NCBI GenBank assembly: GCA_017562135.1 | Contig: QEYB01001406.1 | Location: 62,001-126,000 of the forward strand | Reading direction: 5' to 3' | Length of the DNA: 64,000 nt | Origin: Dipylidium caninum | Lineage: Eukaryota > Platyhelminthes > Cestoda > Cyclophyllidea > Dipylidiidae | Shown: positions 39,196 to 52,851 of the stretch, in pieces | How the letters are laid out: each line of letters begins with the position of its first letter | Numbering within the stretch: position 1 is the first letter of the stretch | Notes under the pieces: model-generated | What the model was told of the DNA's origin: nothing | Seen by the model: only the letters and a program-made list of their open reading frames with translations | Database searches by the model: none | Translations under genes and position numbers: made by a program

Positions 39196-42100
39196 CTTTC
39201 CCATTTCCTTTTGAGGACCTTTTCAGTTCAAAAGTGCCCTCATTGTTTTAGGCGTAAACACTCCTTTTGAGTGTCATTAAAACGCACCTTTTTGAACGGT
39301 GTCACATTCACCTCCCGAGACTCCCCAAGATTCCACGACTGGCTGTCTTTTGGAATATGTTTCACCCCACAACCAAGAGACGCCCTGACACATCAGTCCA
39401 AAAGTTATTTGACTCGGAATACCAAATGGCCGGAGCGCAAGTTTTAAACCAGCCTCGTCCAGCCTGTAGTCAGTTGTTGAGCTGTCAAAACTCAGATATT
39501 CAGCAGTCAACGTCGGAATAAAACTGTCTGCTGTGCATTTTGTGCACCAAGTGATGACTCGCAGGCAGCCTTCCTTCGAGACACTTCTTCACAGAGCGGA
39601 AATGTTCACTTGTGAATAAACTCGGCTCTCATGGAGTTTCCCCCGATGGAAGGTGAAATGGAGTAAAATAGTGAATACCGCCCGGCGAACTTGTGTTTAC
39701 TAGTGCAGAAACAATTCGCTTCCTCCGCCTCTCCTTTTGTCTCTTTCTCACAAACACACAAACACACACACGCCAGGCATCGTGCAAATGGACGTGTTTA
39801 CACAACAATGCATTATAATGTGTGAAAGGGTGCCTTTTAATGAAGACAGGTCGTTGGAGCTCATCAATCCAACTGCTGCCCGCCGCCAAGCCAACCCCGC
39901 CGCTGCATACCACCCAGCTCTCGCCAAGTCACACGTGAAACTCTGCAAATACAATGGAAATAAATAATGGAGTTGGTGGCTGGGAGGTCCGTTCTCCTTA
40001 CTCACCCTAAGTTGCATCTTTTATTTGACTGCGTCTCAAGCAGGCTGTGTGTGACAAGTGCGGCTTTGTGAACACCCTCGCATCATCAGCATCACCGGGC
40101 GTTTCTTATTCACTTTTGACGTTTATTACTGCCCCATTACGGCTGTGGTGAGGATTATCGCGGCCTCAACACCTCATAACTCATTTAAAAAGGCGTCGAT
40201 TTGTCAAACTGCGACTGAGACTTGTCGCCAGCAGCTCATGCCGTCTGTGCGTGTCCCAGTGTCGCAGTCTGCATGCCTCCCAGCTGAAATTCCCGGCCGA
40301 CTGCCGTTCCGACTGAAGCTGCCGACTTCCTGTCTGCAACCGCCTGCAACACGCTGTGCGTCTCGCGGCACCGCCGTCTGAGGAAGTCGCGTTGCCTGTC
40401 GCCTGGCGCCAACCAGTCGTCTGCCGCCGGTGCAACAGGACGGCGGCGTCTCCACGCCCCGGTAGGTAGAGGTGCGCTAGGTGCTGGACGCAGGGGCCAA
40501 TTTTAATGAAATGGCAAGGACGGCGGGCGTTACAAACAAGGCCGTCGGCTCATTAGCAGGTGGTTGTCACTGAGGTGTCGCCTCCGGCGCGCCGCGCCCC
40601 CTCCCGCTCTCGTTTGTCCCACCTCGGTACCCCAAAATCTACGACTGGTGTCTAATGAAGGCCCATTAGGAAACGGTCGTTGGCTGTGGTTGCAGCCAAA
40701 TGGACGAGATTGGAAATTTTCGCAGCCATTTGCTTATAAAACCCTTTTTTCTGCCAGTCAAACAACGCAGAGATACGCGAAACAGGAACGGTGAACAGAG
40801 CAACAACAAGAGGAGGGAGAGACGAAGGTGGAGAAGGCGGAGAAAGCGGAACAAGACGTGTTTTGGCTGCCGCTCAACGCCAAACAAACAGGGGTTTCGG
40901 TGCGCATCACAACGCCGTGTCTGGCCCCGGTGTTGGGAATCTCCTCGGGGTGGAGAGGCTCGACACAGAATGGAAAAAGACGACACACGAGGGTTGAAAC
41001 AGGCTAACTGGGTGTAAATCGCGTTACACATGTTGTTTACTTGAAAAATGACGTGTTTTAACTCGACGCCGTGTTGTATCCAATCGGTACAATCAAAGGT
41101 CACGCGGCATAGCGAGAAATGTGCGCCTAAAAACGCCGTACAATCCGCCCTGTTGCAACAAGGACAGACTGGGGAGTTGCCCTGGCGTCAAGAGGGGAGG
41201 CCGATGGGGATGGGCGCAGCGAAGGAGTGAAAAGCGAGTAGGGTCGGCGCCGTGGTAGCCGTCTTGCTTGCCCCGGAAGGTGGCCACTTGTTGGCTAAGT
41301 GGTGCATTACCCCGATTAATGGGAGGACGAAGAGGCAATTCTTGCCAGTCTGATTGACATGCTGCTCACTTCTGTTGCCCTCGCCGTCACCACCCCGCAG
41401 TGGACACATACGCGTCCGCAAGATGCATTTATCAGCGGCGTATCGGACTGCACAGAAGTCCGCCCCACCGCCTGTCCTTCTCTGCATTAAGTAGCCGGGG
41501 CGGGAGGTGGGGGCGAGGGGTTGACGGCGGTGGTAGTGCCGGAGGCCGGGCCGAGGAGCGGACGGACGGACGGGCCGACGAGTGGCCTGGGGCAGGGTGG
41601 GCCGGCAGGATTGGTTAATTGACAACTATTGGGCTGCAGGCTTCAATGTTGATGTCTCCCAGTAAATGCCTGGCATATGGAGAATGCGTGTTTGTGTTTG
41701 TGTGTGTGTAGGTGTGTAGTCACACCCGAGCATGTGTGGCTTGCAAGTTTAAGCAGGTTGGGTCTCCCAATTGATCTCATCAAGCGTGCTTTTCATCGCA
41801 TTATGACTTCCACAATCCTCCATATGGTTACAGCGGGAAGATCAAAGCCCTATTTCGCCCGAAGGGCGGCTGTATGAAAAATGGCGACGGTTGGCTTTGG
41901 CAGTTGATGTATGGCAGGCATATGAATATGCTAATCAGCGGCGGTTGTGGCCGCACACCGCAGTTCAGTGCGATAATCGCCGTTGAGACACGATCCGCGA
42001 GATGCGCCTGCAAGCCCACTTGAGCCGCTTTGTGGGATGCTGAGGGAAGGAGGCGGCCTCGCTGGATCTCCGAGGAAAAATGCCTCTTCCTCGGCAAGTA

Positions 42101-42710
42101 AGTGGCCGAATAAAACGCTGATATTTCGACAACTTCTGGCATTTAAACTCCACTCATACAGCAACTACTGCTTAAAAGGATTCTCGTTGACCGTCCTGTA
42201 GAGGATGAAGTGCCCCACTGCGAAGTTAGACGTGTACCCTGTTTTCCGGAGAAACTCCGCGTTATTCTACCCATAAGCAGTTAGTCTACTCCTGAAGAAG
42301 GCGCGCTTTTTGTTCCCAAGGTGGATGTGACTTCAGGGGAATTGGGGGACCCCATCTCAGCCGTGTGGCGAAGGCAGGGCGACGGGTGGGACGTTTCGTG
42401 CCTTATTATCCACCGCATGGAAGGGCGGACATAACTGGATGAAGCAAAAAATTATGTGATCTGAGGGCTAATTGGAATGTGAGACCCTTCAAGGGCCAAA
42501 AATCCTGTGCTTCCATTATCCTTTCCACTTTCCCACGTTAGGCAGGTGAGGTGCCCCCACATATCCCGGACTTTGTTGTCTTTCCCATGGTTGCATGTGG
42601 TGGCAAGACTGCAGGGCTGGCTGCTCCATGGCTGCAAGTTGAGGAATCCTACTGCAATCACAAAATGCGCGAGTTGAGGGCCAAGGCAACTCAACCAAGA
42701 ACGCATTTTT

Positions 42711-42734
42711 ATGTGTCACATATTTGTGACACAT
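42711..42734 (+). repeat. Perfect 10-bp palindrome with 4-nt spacer
   Basis: ATGTGTCACA (42711-42720) and ATGTGTCACA on the other strand (42725-42734) flank TATT. Each arm contains TGTCA, the core bound by TALE homeodomain proteins of the MEIS/TGIF type, but that reading is only a motif match. Confidence 0.85.
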
Positions 42735-43378
42735 TTTGGTCAGTTAATACAACGTGGACGGATTCACTTTCGGTCGCAGTTTCCACTGGTAAAGTATAGA
42801 CGGCATTTGCGCGGTGGAAGGAGGGTGGCAGAGGTGAAAAATCTGCTTTCGCGACGGGGGAAGTGTCCCAGTAACCGAGCTGTCCGTCATCCGCAGCGAT
42901 CGTGGCCCGAGGTGGAGGTTACGGCCCACCAGCGGCAATTTACTCCCTTGGCAGCCAGTAAATCCGGAAGTGGCAAAGCACAACCCTGGAAAAATGGAAA
43001 ATCCCACCTACCGTAACACATATCCCCATTTTAGTACAGGGCGAGTATCTCGAGAAATGCAAGGACCGACGCCACCCAAGTTATAAACAAGGAATCGTCG
43101 GGGTTCACGTAATCTCTCTCGGTTCCCCCCGATTGTCAAGGGGAAATTTGTCTTAAGACGAGTAAATACTCGAGTGTGTCACACGTCTCGACTGTTATGA
43201 TCCTTTCTCAGTCCACTCGTGTCACGAAGCACTGGGAGCAGTTCGGTCAGTCTGGACTTTTCGCCGAATACCTTTCTGACTTTTCTCGGGTAGTTACGTC
43301 GTCCCCTGCCTCTTTACCGAGGTAAATATGACACTACTGTGTGTTTTCCCAATGCTTGTTTAACCATCAGCCTCTCCG

Positions 43379-43407
43379 GAATGGCATTAGGCACAGCAAT
43401 GCCATTC
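43379..43407 (+). repeat. Perfect 10-bp hairpin with 9-nt loop
   Basis: GAATGGCATT (43379-43388) and AATGCCATTC (43398-43407) are exact reverse complements. The stem does not continue outward. Function unknown. Confidence 0.85.
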
Positions 43408-46400
43408 GTGCCCACCAGACAGTCAAATGATCACTTTGTCATGCTTTTTAAGATTCTGCATTTTTTGTCGGCCCCCTTTTCGTCATTAGCCACCTTGACT
43501 AATACACGCATTTGACATTTGGCCAAACCTGTCACTGTCGATGACCCTCCGTCGACAATTCCGTCCGCCGTCGGACGACGAAGAGATGAATCCGCTTCTC
43601 GTCACGCTGTCCTGAATTAATATCGCAGGACAAACTGGCCTAAGAAGGTGTTTTTAGGCTCACATTAATGTAATCCGAGTGGCTCTGAGGAGTCAGGAGG
43701 AAAATTTAACGAAGTATCGAGGGGGAAACTGGAAAAATCACAGATCCCCAGACTGTCAGTTAACACCCATCGTGGAATAGTCAACACGGGGGCAGTTAGA
43801 GCTAATCCGCCGACTGAGGGGTTTTTTAGATAGGCCACTTGCAAGAAAAAAGTTCTCGCCCAATTCAGACACTGTCACGGTCAGTCAGATCGCCTTTTGA
43901 CGCCTCCGTCGGTAACGCCAGCGGTGCCACCGTCGAATGGGGCGCGACGCTTTTCAGGCTGTTGAAAGAAAGAGACCCAATTTGCAGCATCCTCTCACTT
44001 TGTCATCCGCAGATGTCTGCGTGAAGACTCTCGGTGTAGGGACAGATTTCCTCGGACACTTGTTCAGCCCCCGCAATCCATCAACTCTTGTCCACGTCAA
44101 CACATGATTGCGTTTTGAATGCTTCTAGCATGTGTCACTCGTCACGGTGGCTGGGAAAAAAGGACCTCACAAATCTGACAGCCTTGAAGCTATCACCGTT
44201 GGCTAAAAATGATTAGATGCAGGGGCGGAAGCGGCAAATCTCGGTTCAATGGACACCCTCAATCGTAGCTGGCAGCCAAGCGACCCAAAACGGAACGATT
44301 TGGTCTCTGCGCCGCCGGATTCCGACAGAGGAAGGAAAAGTGATGGAAGGAGGAGGCCTTCAATAGCATCATGGGAGGAAGACGAGTGTCCGTAAGCGGT
44401 GGATTTCCAGCCTCCCACTCTCTTCTCGCGTCAAAAGCGCAGAGATGTGGTGAAATTATTGGGCGCAACCCAAGCAAAAACCTTCACGAGGAGCCGAAAT
44501 TTTGATGTGGAGAGGAAAAGAAGGAGTGAGGTAGAGAGAGGAAGCGCAATGCCACCAAAAGGCTCATTAATTTGCCCCAAACCGGAGTTCGACAAAGTCA
44601 TGCAGGACACACGCATGACGTTGACAGGTGAAGAGGCAATCTGCGGGTGTCAGTATCCGAAGCGCTCAGTCCGTTTGTCCAAAATCTCTGCCTCGTCCCC
44701 CTTCTCCTTCTCCTTTGCCTCCGCCTTCCATCTCCTTCTGCCCGCATCCTCATCCCCATCCCCATTCCCTCGCCCCTAAAGCGTGTGCCTCTTTTGAGGA
44801 GATTTTGATGAAAATTACACGGAACGTTGGATGCGTGATTGACGGCTGGGTTACCGCTTAAACACAGAGCACCGTACGATGTCTGAAGGCACAAGTCAAC
44901 CACAAAGACGATGAGTGGGAATGAAAGGAGCACAAAAATTACCTTCACACTTTATTATTAGGCAGGACAAACTCCTGCTCCTCCGTTTAAAAAAAAATTA
45001 GCTGGTGGAGCGGGTGGAAGGCAACTCGGCCCTGGGGGAATTGCATCTCCGAGGGGTCGACGAGGGCTTTCAATCCCGCGGCCTGCCGAAAAACAAACAG
45101 ACAGGGCAGATGTTAGTCCGCATTCGGAGGTGGATGGAGTGAAATGCGACTGGCGGGGAAGTGGGCGAGCTGAAGTCCCATTCACTGCCAGTGGAAGGAC
45201 CCAACTTAACTGGCCATTCATCAAGGCGGGGCGAGGTGGAAAGCCAACATTTTTCAGTTCACACTTTTCTGTGACGGCGCCGTAATGACGTGGTTGCAGA
45301 AATAAGGGCGAGTTTTGTGCTCAACTGTAATGGCGACATTTCCCCGCGGCAGTTTCATTCGTGTCTACTCGACCTTCGGTTATTAATAGACCGAGATGAT
45401 CGCCGCGCCCGCGGTCCTGAACCCCAAATGTCCGCCTGTCTCGGCCCTCAAATGACATTGCCATCACCGGAAAACCAAAAACTTTCTCGGTGGGGAAGCC
45501 TTGGGTAAACAAACCGTCCCGATCGGACGTTGTGTACGCCAAATGTCAGCCCTCGTGGAGAGACAGAAAAATTTCATTCAACGTCTTCTCTTCACGCGAC
45601 TCTCCACCAGCATCCCTCGAACGTGTCCGCTGTGGATGCCGATCGGGGACATCCCCACGGCGAGGGCGACTAAAAATACCTCTTTTGCGTTCACACCTGC
45701 TGATGTGGTGCGTTTGTGAACTTTTCACTGGTGAATGTATTTGCAGCGGAATTCCAGCCTTCTTCCCATTTGTCTCACCTTTTTCCCCTAGTCTCCGATG
45801 ACCTGCTTTACCACGGGATAGGCTGTTTGACGGAAGATAATAATTAGCCTAAAATGTGCGTATCAGGATGCCAAAAGGGGGTTTCGAAAGGGACGGGAGG
45901 GCGGTCCACACCTCGTCAGACCAACTGCTCTTTCTCTGAATGCCACTAAACGTCGTTTGGCAATCCGCGCCTGTGAAAGCGGTTGTGCGCGTCCTGGCAA
46001 CCATGAAACCGTCGTCCCAGAGGCGCCGATTCCTCTCTCAATGCTCCTCACAGGTGGTTGTGTGCCGGCACAATCACGCCTCAGACCCCTTGTTTTAGAC
46101 CTGCATGTTGCTGCGGCGCCGTTACAAGCCTCACGGAGTAAGAAGCGGCTTTTGGTGGCCGATTTTGCCGCGTCGTTGGCTTCCAAGAGGATAAGAAGTG
46201 GGAGTACAAAAGGAGCCGTGCTTTCTCATGAGGATGAAGAAGTGGGCGCGCTGAGAGTCTGCGACCCACCACCTTTTACTCCCCGGCATAAAAGCGGACG
46301 TGAAAACAGAAGCATCCTCGTGGCGGCGTGGATGGATGGCGTTGTACCGAAGCTCCTTCCCCCCACGTCTTACTTACCGCCACCTTTGCGCCGGCGGCGT

Positions 46401-46458
46401 GAAATAGGGCCAAAGTGACAAGAAGTCGTAACATTGCATTAACCCCCTCGGTAAATGG

Positions 46459-46482
46459 GACGACGACGACGACGACGACGAC
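46459..46482 (+). repeat. (GAC)8 trinucleotide repeat
   Basis: Eight uninterrupted GAC units. No coding support. Confidence 0.95.
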
Positions 46483-49400
46483 GCCCTCCTCCCGCTCTGG
46501 AGGGCTGGGGCCTTCCCTTAACCTCTGAAATCACACACACACACACACTCACACACACTTCAGGGAGATCTCAGCAGAGGAGCCACCACTCCATGAAGTT
46601 TAAATCTGCCCCAAGAGTCCGCCTGTCACGAGGTGGGAAGCCGCGTGAGAGACGGTCATCACTTCAGCGCCGACGAGGAACGATTCTACAAGTGAAGGTG
46701 TGAGCCGACGAAGAGGCGTCGGGTCGGAGGAGGTCAGACGTGAGGACCAAAAGTGAACAGGCTCTCGCCAACTCCTCGCCTCCGCTCCGCCCCGCCCCCG
46801 CCCCCGCCTCCAGCCTCAAGGTGAGGCCTCCACCAGTGGCTATCGTGGGAGTGCATAAACACCCTTGGCGTCCTGTTTTATGAGTGCATTCTCACGTGAA
46901 AATGGTGTCCATGTGGGAATGAGTGACAGTTTGCCAGCGAAAGGCCGCAGGTGCCACGTGGCGCGGGCTGCATTCACCAACCGCCCCCACGTCTGTGCCA
47001 CCTACCAGTTCACAGCAGCCACCGACTCGGCGGCAAACGATCAGTCTTACACCAACAGACCGTAATTTTCTCCCACTGACAGTAAATTACTCCCAACGGC
47101 GTTTTCGTCTTTCCCCCGGTCTCATGCGCCGACAAGGCCGTAGTTTCCGCGGTGGTTTCGCAACCTTAAACGAGATATCTTCACACTTCGTCTCCTTTCG
47201 TCGCCTACGGTGAATGCAGAAGTAAATCCTCCCTTCTATTAGCCTAAAACGTTCTTCTGTGACTACTGCCTTCTTGTAAATCTCCCCCTCAATGGTCTCC
47301 TCTTCACTCCAACAAAGTACCCAAAGGTGAAATGAATCCTACAAAAATGTCGAAAATTCCCTGAGCTTGAGCCGTATAGACGAGCCTCCTTAAGACACCG
47401 AAACCCGCCAGGTCGAAGTCTAACGCGATGACAAAGGTTGGGTCTTGGACTTGGCACAGGCCTGCCGGGGGCCGCCCTCAGATCGACCAAACAGCTGTCC
47501 TCATCACAAAAACGCCTCCTCCACCATTTTGTTTTTCAAAATACTAATTAGACCAAATGTCAAAAGTGGGCTTGACTTGACGGAACCCGTGTCCCGCGGC
47601 CGATTCATTAATTAACTCCTCAGGCTAATAATCGCAAGAGGCGGGGAATCTTTGGAGAGAACGTTAACCTCGTCTACGCGCGTCGTTGTAAGCGTTGGTT
47701 GTTGGGGCCGGCCGGGAAGGGAGAATATTCCAAGGAGCACTTTGACCGAAACCCGAAAAACTGCGTTTCGAATAGCGCGGGGATAAACAACATGGACACG
47801 ACGGACAGACCACCCGGCAAATCACAGTGGGTGGCTGAAGAGGGAAGAGAGAGGGAAAGGGAAAGGGAAAGGGAGCGAGGAGAGAGGGGAGTGGGGAGTG
47901 GGGAGAGGGGAGTGTGTGGGAGGGACGGGGAGGGACGGGACGGGGAGGGCACAGGCTGATTCCGCTGCCTCTGCTGATGGTGATGCTGGTTCCAGCACCG
48001 CTAAAAATCCCCTCCCCCGCTGATGATGGGCCTCCGATCTTGACCCAGGTGTCAATAAAATTTGCAGGATCAGGTGTCATTAACTCGTCCATCTGCGTGG
48101 GTAAGTGTGCCCCTCGCGTCCCCCTCTCCTCAATCCCGTACACAAACACGCACCTGGTGCGATGGTGGACCTTCTGTAACACATTTTGTGGAACCCTGTT
48201 TATGACATGTGTACAAAAAAGTGGTGATGTCCGACCCTTAACGCCGAGGTGGGGTGGAGCCCGAGGCCAGTGTGGACTGAAACGCAGTGGCCTCTCCGAG
48301 CGGGGAGTTCTGTTTGCAGGAAAATAAGTCAGCGCACCGTGCGACTGCCGATTCACAATGTTTATCAGATATCACTCGGCTCCCCTCCAGTCTGCTGGAT
48401 AATATTAGCTCTGTCTTGGGTGGTGGTATCACAATAAGTTATCTGCCCATCCTCGCGGAAGTCCTTTATTACCGGGCCGGACCAGCCCCGTGGGTGGACG
48501 GCCAGGCTCGACTCGACCACTTAGGCCATATGCGAAATGGTCCCTTCAACACAGTCTCGCCCACACCAACGATGATCCCCTTCCGCATTTTGGATCTGTC
48601 AGCATTCCAAGTGGAGTGAATTGAAAGCAAATATCAGTGATCCGCCCTTGGGGTGAGCCCCTTGAGACCTTTTCCTTCTGTTAGGCACTTTTAGGAACGC
48701 ATTCTTGTCATTTTTGGTAAACATGTGCTTTGTGTGCGGCCACACAGAGCCTCCGAAATTCCATGGCAGTTAAAGGCATGACGACTTTGGGAAATGATAC
48801 TCGAGGGGCGCATTCTTTTCCTATTTTGAGGCATTCGGTCAAGGCAACGGCTCCTGCCTCCTCTTGAGGTAGCGTATAAAAGCTGGATGATCCGTCGGGT
48901 TTTCTTGCTCCAGAGACGCCGCATCTAGAAAATAGTCGTCCTCGTCGAAAGCCCCATTGGTTTCTCTTCACTTTAACTTGTTTTTTAGAAGATGAGTGAG
49001 TGTAGGCCACCAAGTTGGCAGAAGGCCAAATGAAGCCGGAGAAGAGCAGGTCCGCTGCGTCTTCTTACACTCGATCTGTCTTCTTCGGTGCTCGGGAGGA
49101 CTCACGGCTCTCCTTCCCGCCCGACTGTCCATCAGGTTGGTGTCCCCATTAAACGTCAGTCAGAGCATTCACATTTTGCCAGAGCAGATAGACAGGCGCG
49201 CTGCCATGCACCCACTGAGCAGAGCGGCAGGTAGCCATGGCCGTGACAATGCCACTTCTGAGTAATGTGTGTCCCTTTAAGAGGTCTCCAAGAGACCGGA
49301 CCGTCACGATCTCGTGGTTGCCAGCTCTCGACCCGGACGACAACGACGACGGCGGTGACGATGACGATGACCACGGTGATGACCTGTAGCAAAGGCTTTT

Positions 49401-52400
49401 ATCTCGAAGCCAGGCCATGTGCTGCAAATGGCTATCATCGGAGTGTGAGCAGCCGTGTGTCAATTTGTGCCCTCGTGTGTGTGTGTGTCCGGCAGATTAA
49501 ACATTCCTTCCTCCACCGAATGGGAAAGGAAAGCTATCTGTCCCGCTATGCATGGCCTGAGCTCTACACCCTTGTAAGAGGCTGATGGTGATGATGATGA
49601 CAGTGGTGGTGGCGGTGGTGTTTTATAGTCTTCAGTGACGTTCCTTTCCCAGGAGGTGAGGACTCCCCGCTCTGTACCTCGAAATGCGAGACACCCGCAC
49701 CACAAATTCACATAATCGTCCTATTCATTGCTCGCGGTAAATGTCCCGCGCCACTCTGGATAGATTTCATGCTGTGAAACTCCTCCAATCAGCAACTTGG
49801 TTAACACTTCTCCTGACCGTGCCCTTTAACAATAAGGTGGAGGAAGACAGAACGCGTGTGTTGCCCACTCCTGTAGCCTTCACATACACAGTCAGTTGAT
49901 GATGCTTCTCTGGAGCGATGCGGACGCTTTATGCCTCCTCTCAACCCTCAAAATTATCTCCTCTTCCATCTGATTGAGCGACACAATTCGACCTCAGAAC
50001 CAACTCGCATTCGTTCACCTCAGGGATTCTCCCTCGCCCCCTCCGAATGACCAGATATCTTCCTGGGCGCCTTTTGAAGGCAATTTGGTTGGAAGAGATG
50101 CCCCAACAAGCTGCTCAGCTACGTTAAGGTCGATTTGTCCCCTGCGTCGAAGTCACATAAGAAAGAATTTCCCGCCACCCACTCATTGGTCTCTTCACAA
50201 ACCCCCGATTCACTCAAATGATTGCAAATTAGGCTCGAAAGTAGGTGAATGGGTACTTTTCAAGAGCCACATATACAAGCAGTCAGTGGCCGCATTAATG
50301 CATTCCTCGTAATTCGCCCCCGCGACACCGCCTCCTCGGCCGGCTTAAGTGACGAAATTGCGGAAATGGGAGGTCCGAGGGTCGGAGGAAGGGCCAACGC
50401 CCCCTCGTCCATAGTCGCTCCCGAATTACTGCGGAGAACTGATTAATTCCTCTCTGGTTGTCAGGCGATATCCTACGTGGCGTTACCCAGTTAGTGTGAA
50501 TTTTATATTCGGGCTAATATTGGTCGTTCGGGGGGATAATGGAGCGCCATGAACAAACACGAAACGATGTTTCTTGGGTGTCTCAGACACCTCTTAGATG
50601 GTAGGAGGCAGCCCCCATTAGACACTGGTTGATTTACGCATCCGCTCTGCTGCCTAAGATTGAGGGGCTCACACGTGGTGCGCCCAGGCCGATTTACTGG
50701 CCTTAGTGGTGGTGTTTACGCCGCAGCATCCCAGTTGCCTATCGCCGCTTCCGTTTGGGCGGGGAAGAATGTCCAATTTCCGGTCTGCTGAACAGACACA
50801 CGCAGGGGACGAGGAGAGGAGGGGAGAGGAAACGGTGCACTGCCACCAGCTGTTGCGGAAGTGGGATAGGCTTGAACGAGCTCACACAACTCGCTCCTAC
50901 CCGCCCTTGTCAGGCGGTTTTGCACATCTGACGGGATCCCACATTTCGTGTCCATCGCACTTACCATCGCTGTGGCACCCGCGGGGCCTTTTCCGAGTGA
51001 CTTCGAGGAGGTCTCGCTGACCAACTCAGGAACTGCGGACTGACGTGGGCACGAACGAGGTGGGTGCAAGGTGGTGCTTCAGGGGACGGACCACCAAGTT
51101 GGTAGATGGTAGCCGTCTTCGAGCATTCCTCTCTCCCTGCAACAGCAATTCTTTGTTGGCAACACTGCGGATGATGTGCTGCTGTGCCATGCGCCACCTA
51201 CGTCGACTCAGGGTGGTGCATCGCAGCTGCAACGGGCGACTACAAACGTGACAACTTGACGTCATTGTTCACCACGTAGAGCCCAGCGTTTGAGGGTTGA
51301 GAAGCGCTCCAAACGCTTCTTCGCCTTGTTCAAATTACTTCCTGCCACCCTCCGTTGGCTGTAATTTTTTCAACAACTCTTCACCCCGGTCATCCACCAC
51401 GGTTGGAGGGTGCGTGAATTAACAGCTTCCCCGTGGAGGATAGGGGGAGGAGGACGGGTCCCAGGGGGCGCGTATTAACGCACCAAACCGTTGGCCTGGC
51501 GATTGAAGGACGTGATCGCCTGTGCCACAGTATCTAGAGTCGGTCCGGGTTTCTGTTGCTCTTCACCCTTTTACACAAAGGCTAACAAGAGGCTCGGCGG
51601 ACTTGATGTTGGCCCAACTGCCAGGAGGTGCACCATTTCGGACCGCCTCGTCCCACCGTCGGTGCTCACGCGCGAGCGCAACGGGTGGGACTGGGGAGTA
51701 GAGGCCTGCGCATGGAGGACGCGGGGAATCTACACTCCTCTCCTTCCCCCACAACAATTACGCCACCATCCAGTCTCAGGACAACTTCTTGCGCTGCGGC
51801 TCATTCTCAAACCGCAGTAATGAGGGTAGCCAACTTAAAAGTACTGTCATCACAGCAATAAGTTACTTAGTGAAATTTGGTCCGCTGGAGTTTGGACTGA
51901 CACGAAGGCAGCCACACTGGAAACCGCGAGTTCTCCACATCCGCTTCCCACTCCGCTGACAGCGAAGCGCACGTGTCTGCTCGCACAAACACTAATTTCG
52001 ACTCCGGAAGTAGGGTACGTGTGTTTGTGCATGAGCAGTTTTAATTATCCTCTGCCTTCAAACCCCGCACAGTCTTCCCTCCATCGTTGACGGAACTAAA
52101 ATGCGGTTAAACCCACTTGGCCGCAGTGGCAGTTCTGGCGGAGCTCATAATTGGCGCTCATAGGCACTCGGTCGCCGATGCTGCGCCCTTTCGGCCCTGT
52201 TTATCAACCGGCAAAGGCTGTCGCGAGTTTAAGTGACCGAGTGGATACTAAGAGAAATTTTATGCTTGCTGTGAACCTATCACGGCCTCTTCATTTCTGG
52301 ACTTACAATCCAAATGCCGGCTGAAGTGCGGCTGAGAGGAAAGCTTGAACTGATAACCTGCGCATTGCGTGGGCAAATTGCCTTCACCGCTGCTAACGGA

Positions 52401-52794
52401 CGAAGCGATGAGGTTGGACTACTCCTCACGAGGGGTAGGTCTGTTTTCCTGCTGTTATTCCCCACATTCGGCCATTTCCAGCTAATTGAGGGAAGAATGG
52501 GGAATAATATACTTTTGACAAGATAGCCAGGGACCTCCTGACGCTCTTCCCGGACTTGCTCCATTTCACAAAGAAGGAAGGAATGAAGGGAGGAGGGAGG
52601 AGAGAGGTTCTCACCAGTGTGTCTGCCTGCGCTCTCCGTGCATGGCAAAGGTGTGGCAGGAGAGACGGTAGTTGGGGAGAGAGGGAGGACTGCCCTGTCC
52701 TCGTCCTCACGTGCGGCCAACGTGAACATGCTGGCTGGTCGGCTGCCTGGCTGGTTGGCTGGTGGCCGGCTACGTGTGAACTCCCCACGAGCAC

Positions 52795-52851
52795 ACCACC
52801 ACCACCACCACCGTCTACTTCAACTTAATTTTTCTCTCTCTCTCTCTCTCT
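52795..52851 (+). repeat. Compound (ACC)n and (TC)n microsatellites
   Basis: (ACC)6 at 52795-52812 is followed after about 20 bases by (TC)n at 52833-52851 and then a short TG tract. Confidence 0.95.

Larger units (their letters stand above)
31221..43000 (+). other. GC-rich gene-free interval, third part
   Basis: No supported gene. Content: (GAA)n at 35837-35863, (TC)n at 36017-36037, (GGA)n at 36395-36419, (CCTT)n at 39171-39195, AT-rich patches near 33110-33260 and 37830-38050, and a 10-bp palindrome at 42711-42734. One stretch, 37559-37831 on +, has a codon pattern slightly more coding-like than its surroundings but no domain or splice context; I do not call it. Confidence 0.55.

Noticed and set aside
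40090..40105. TCACCGGG, the seed region of miR-36 (also near 5536 and 1258)
   Set aside because: The match does not extend past the seed at any of the three places.
47664..48356. 230-codon open stretch on the - strand
   Set aside because: It crosses a purine/pyrimidine simple-sequence tract that supplies a Pro/Ser/Leu/Phe-rich low-complexity peptide. It has no domain and several other frames are also open there.
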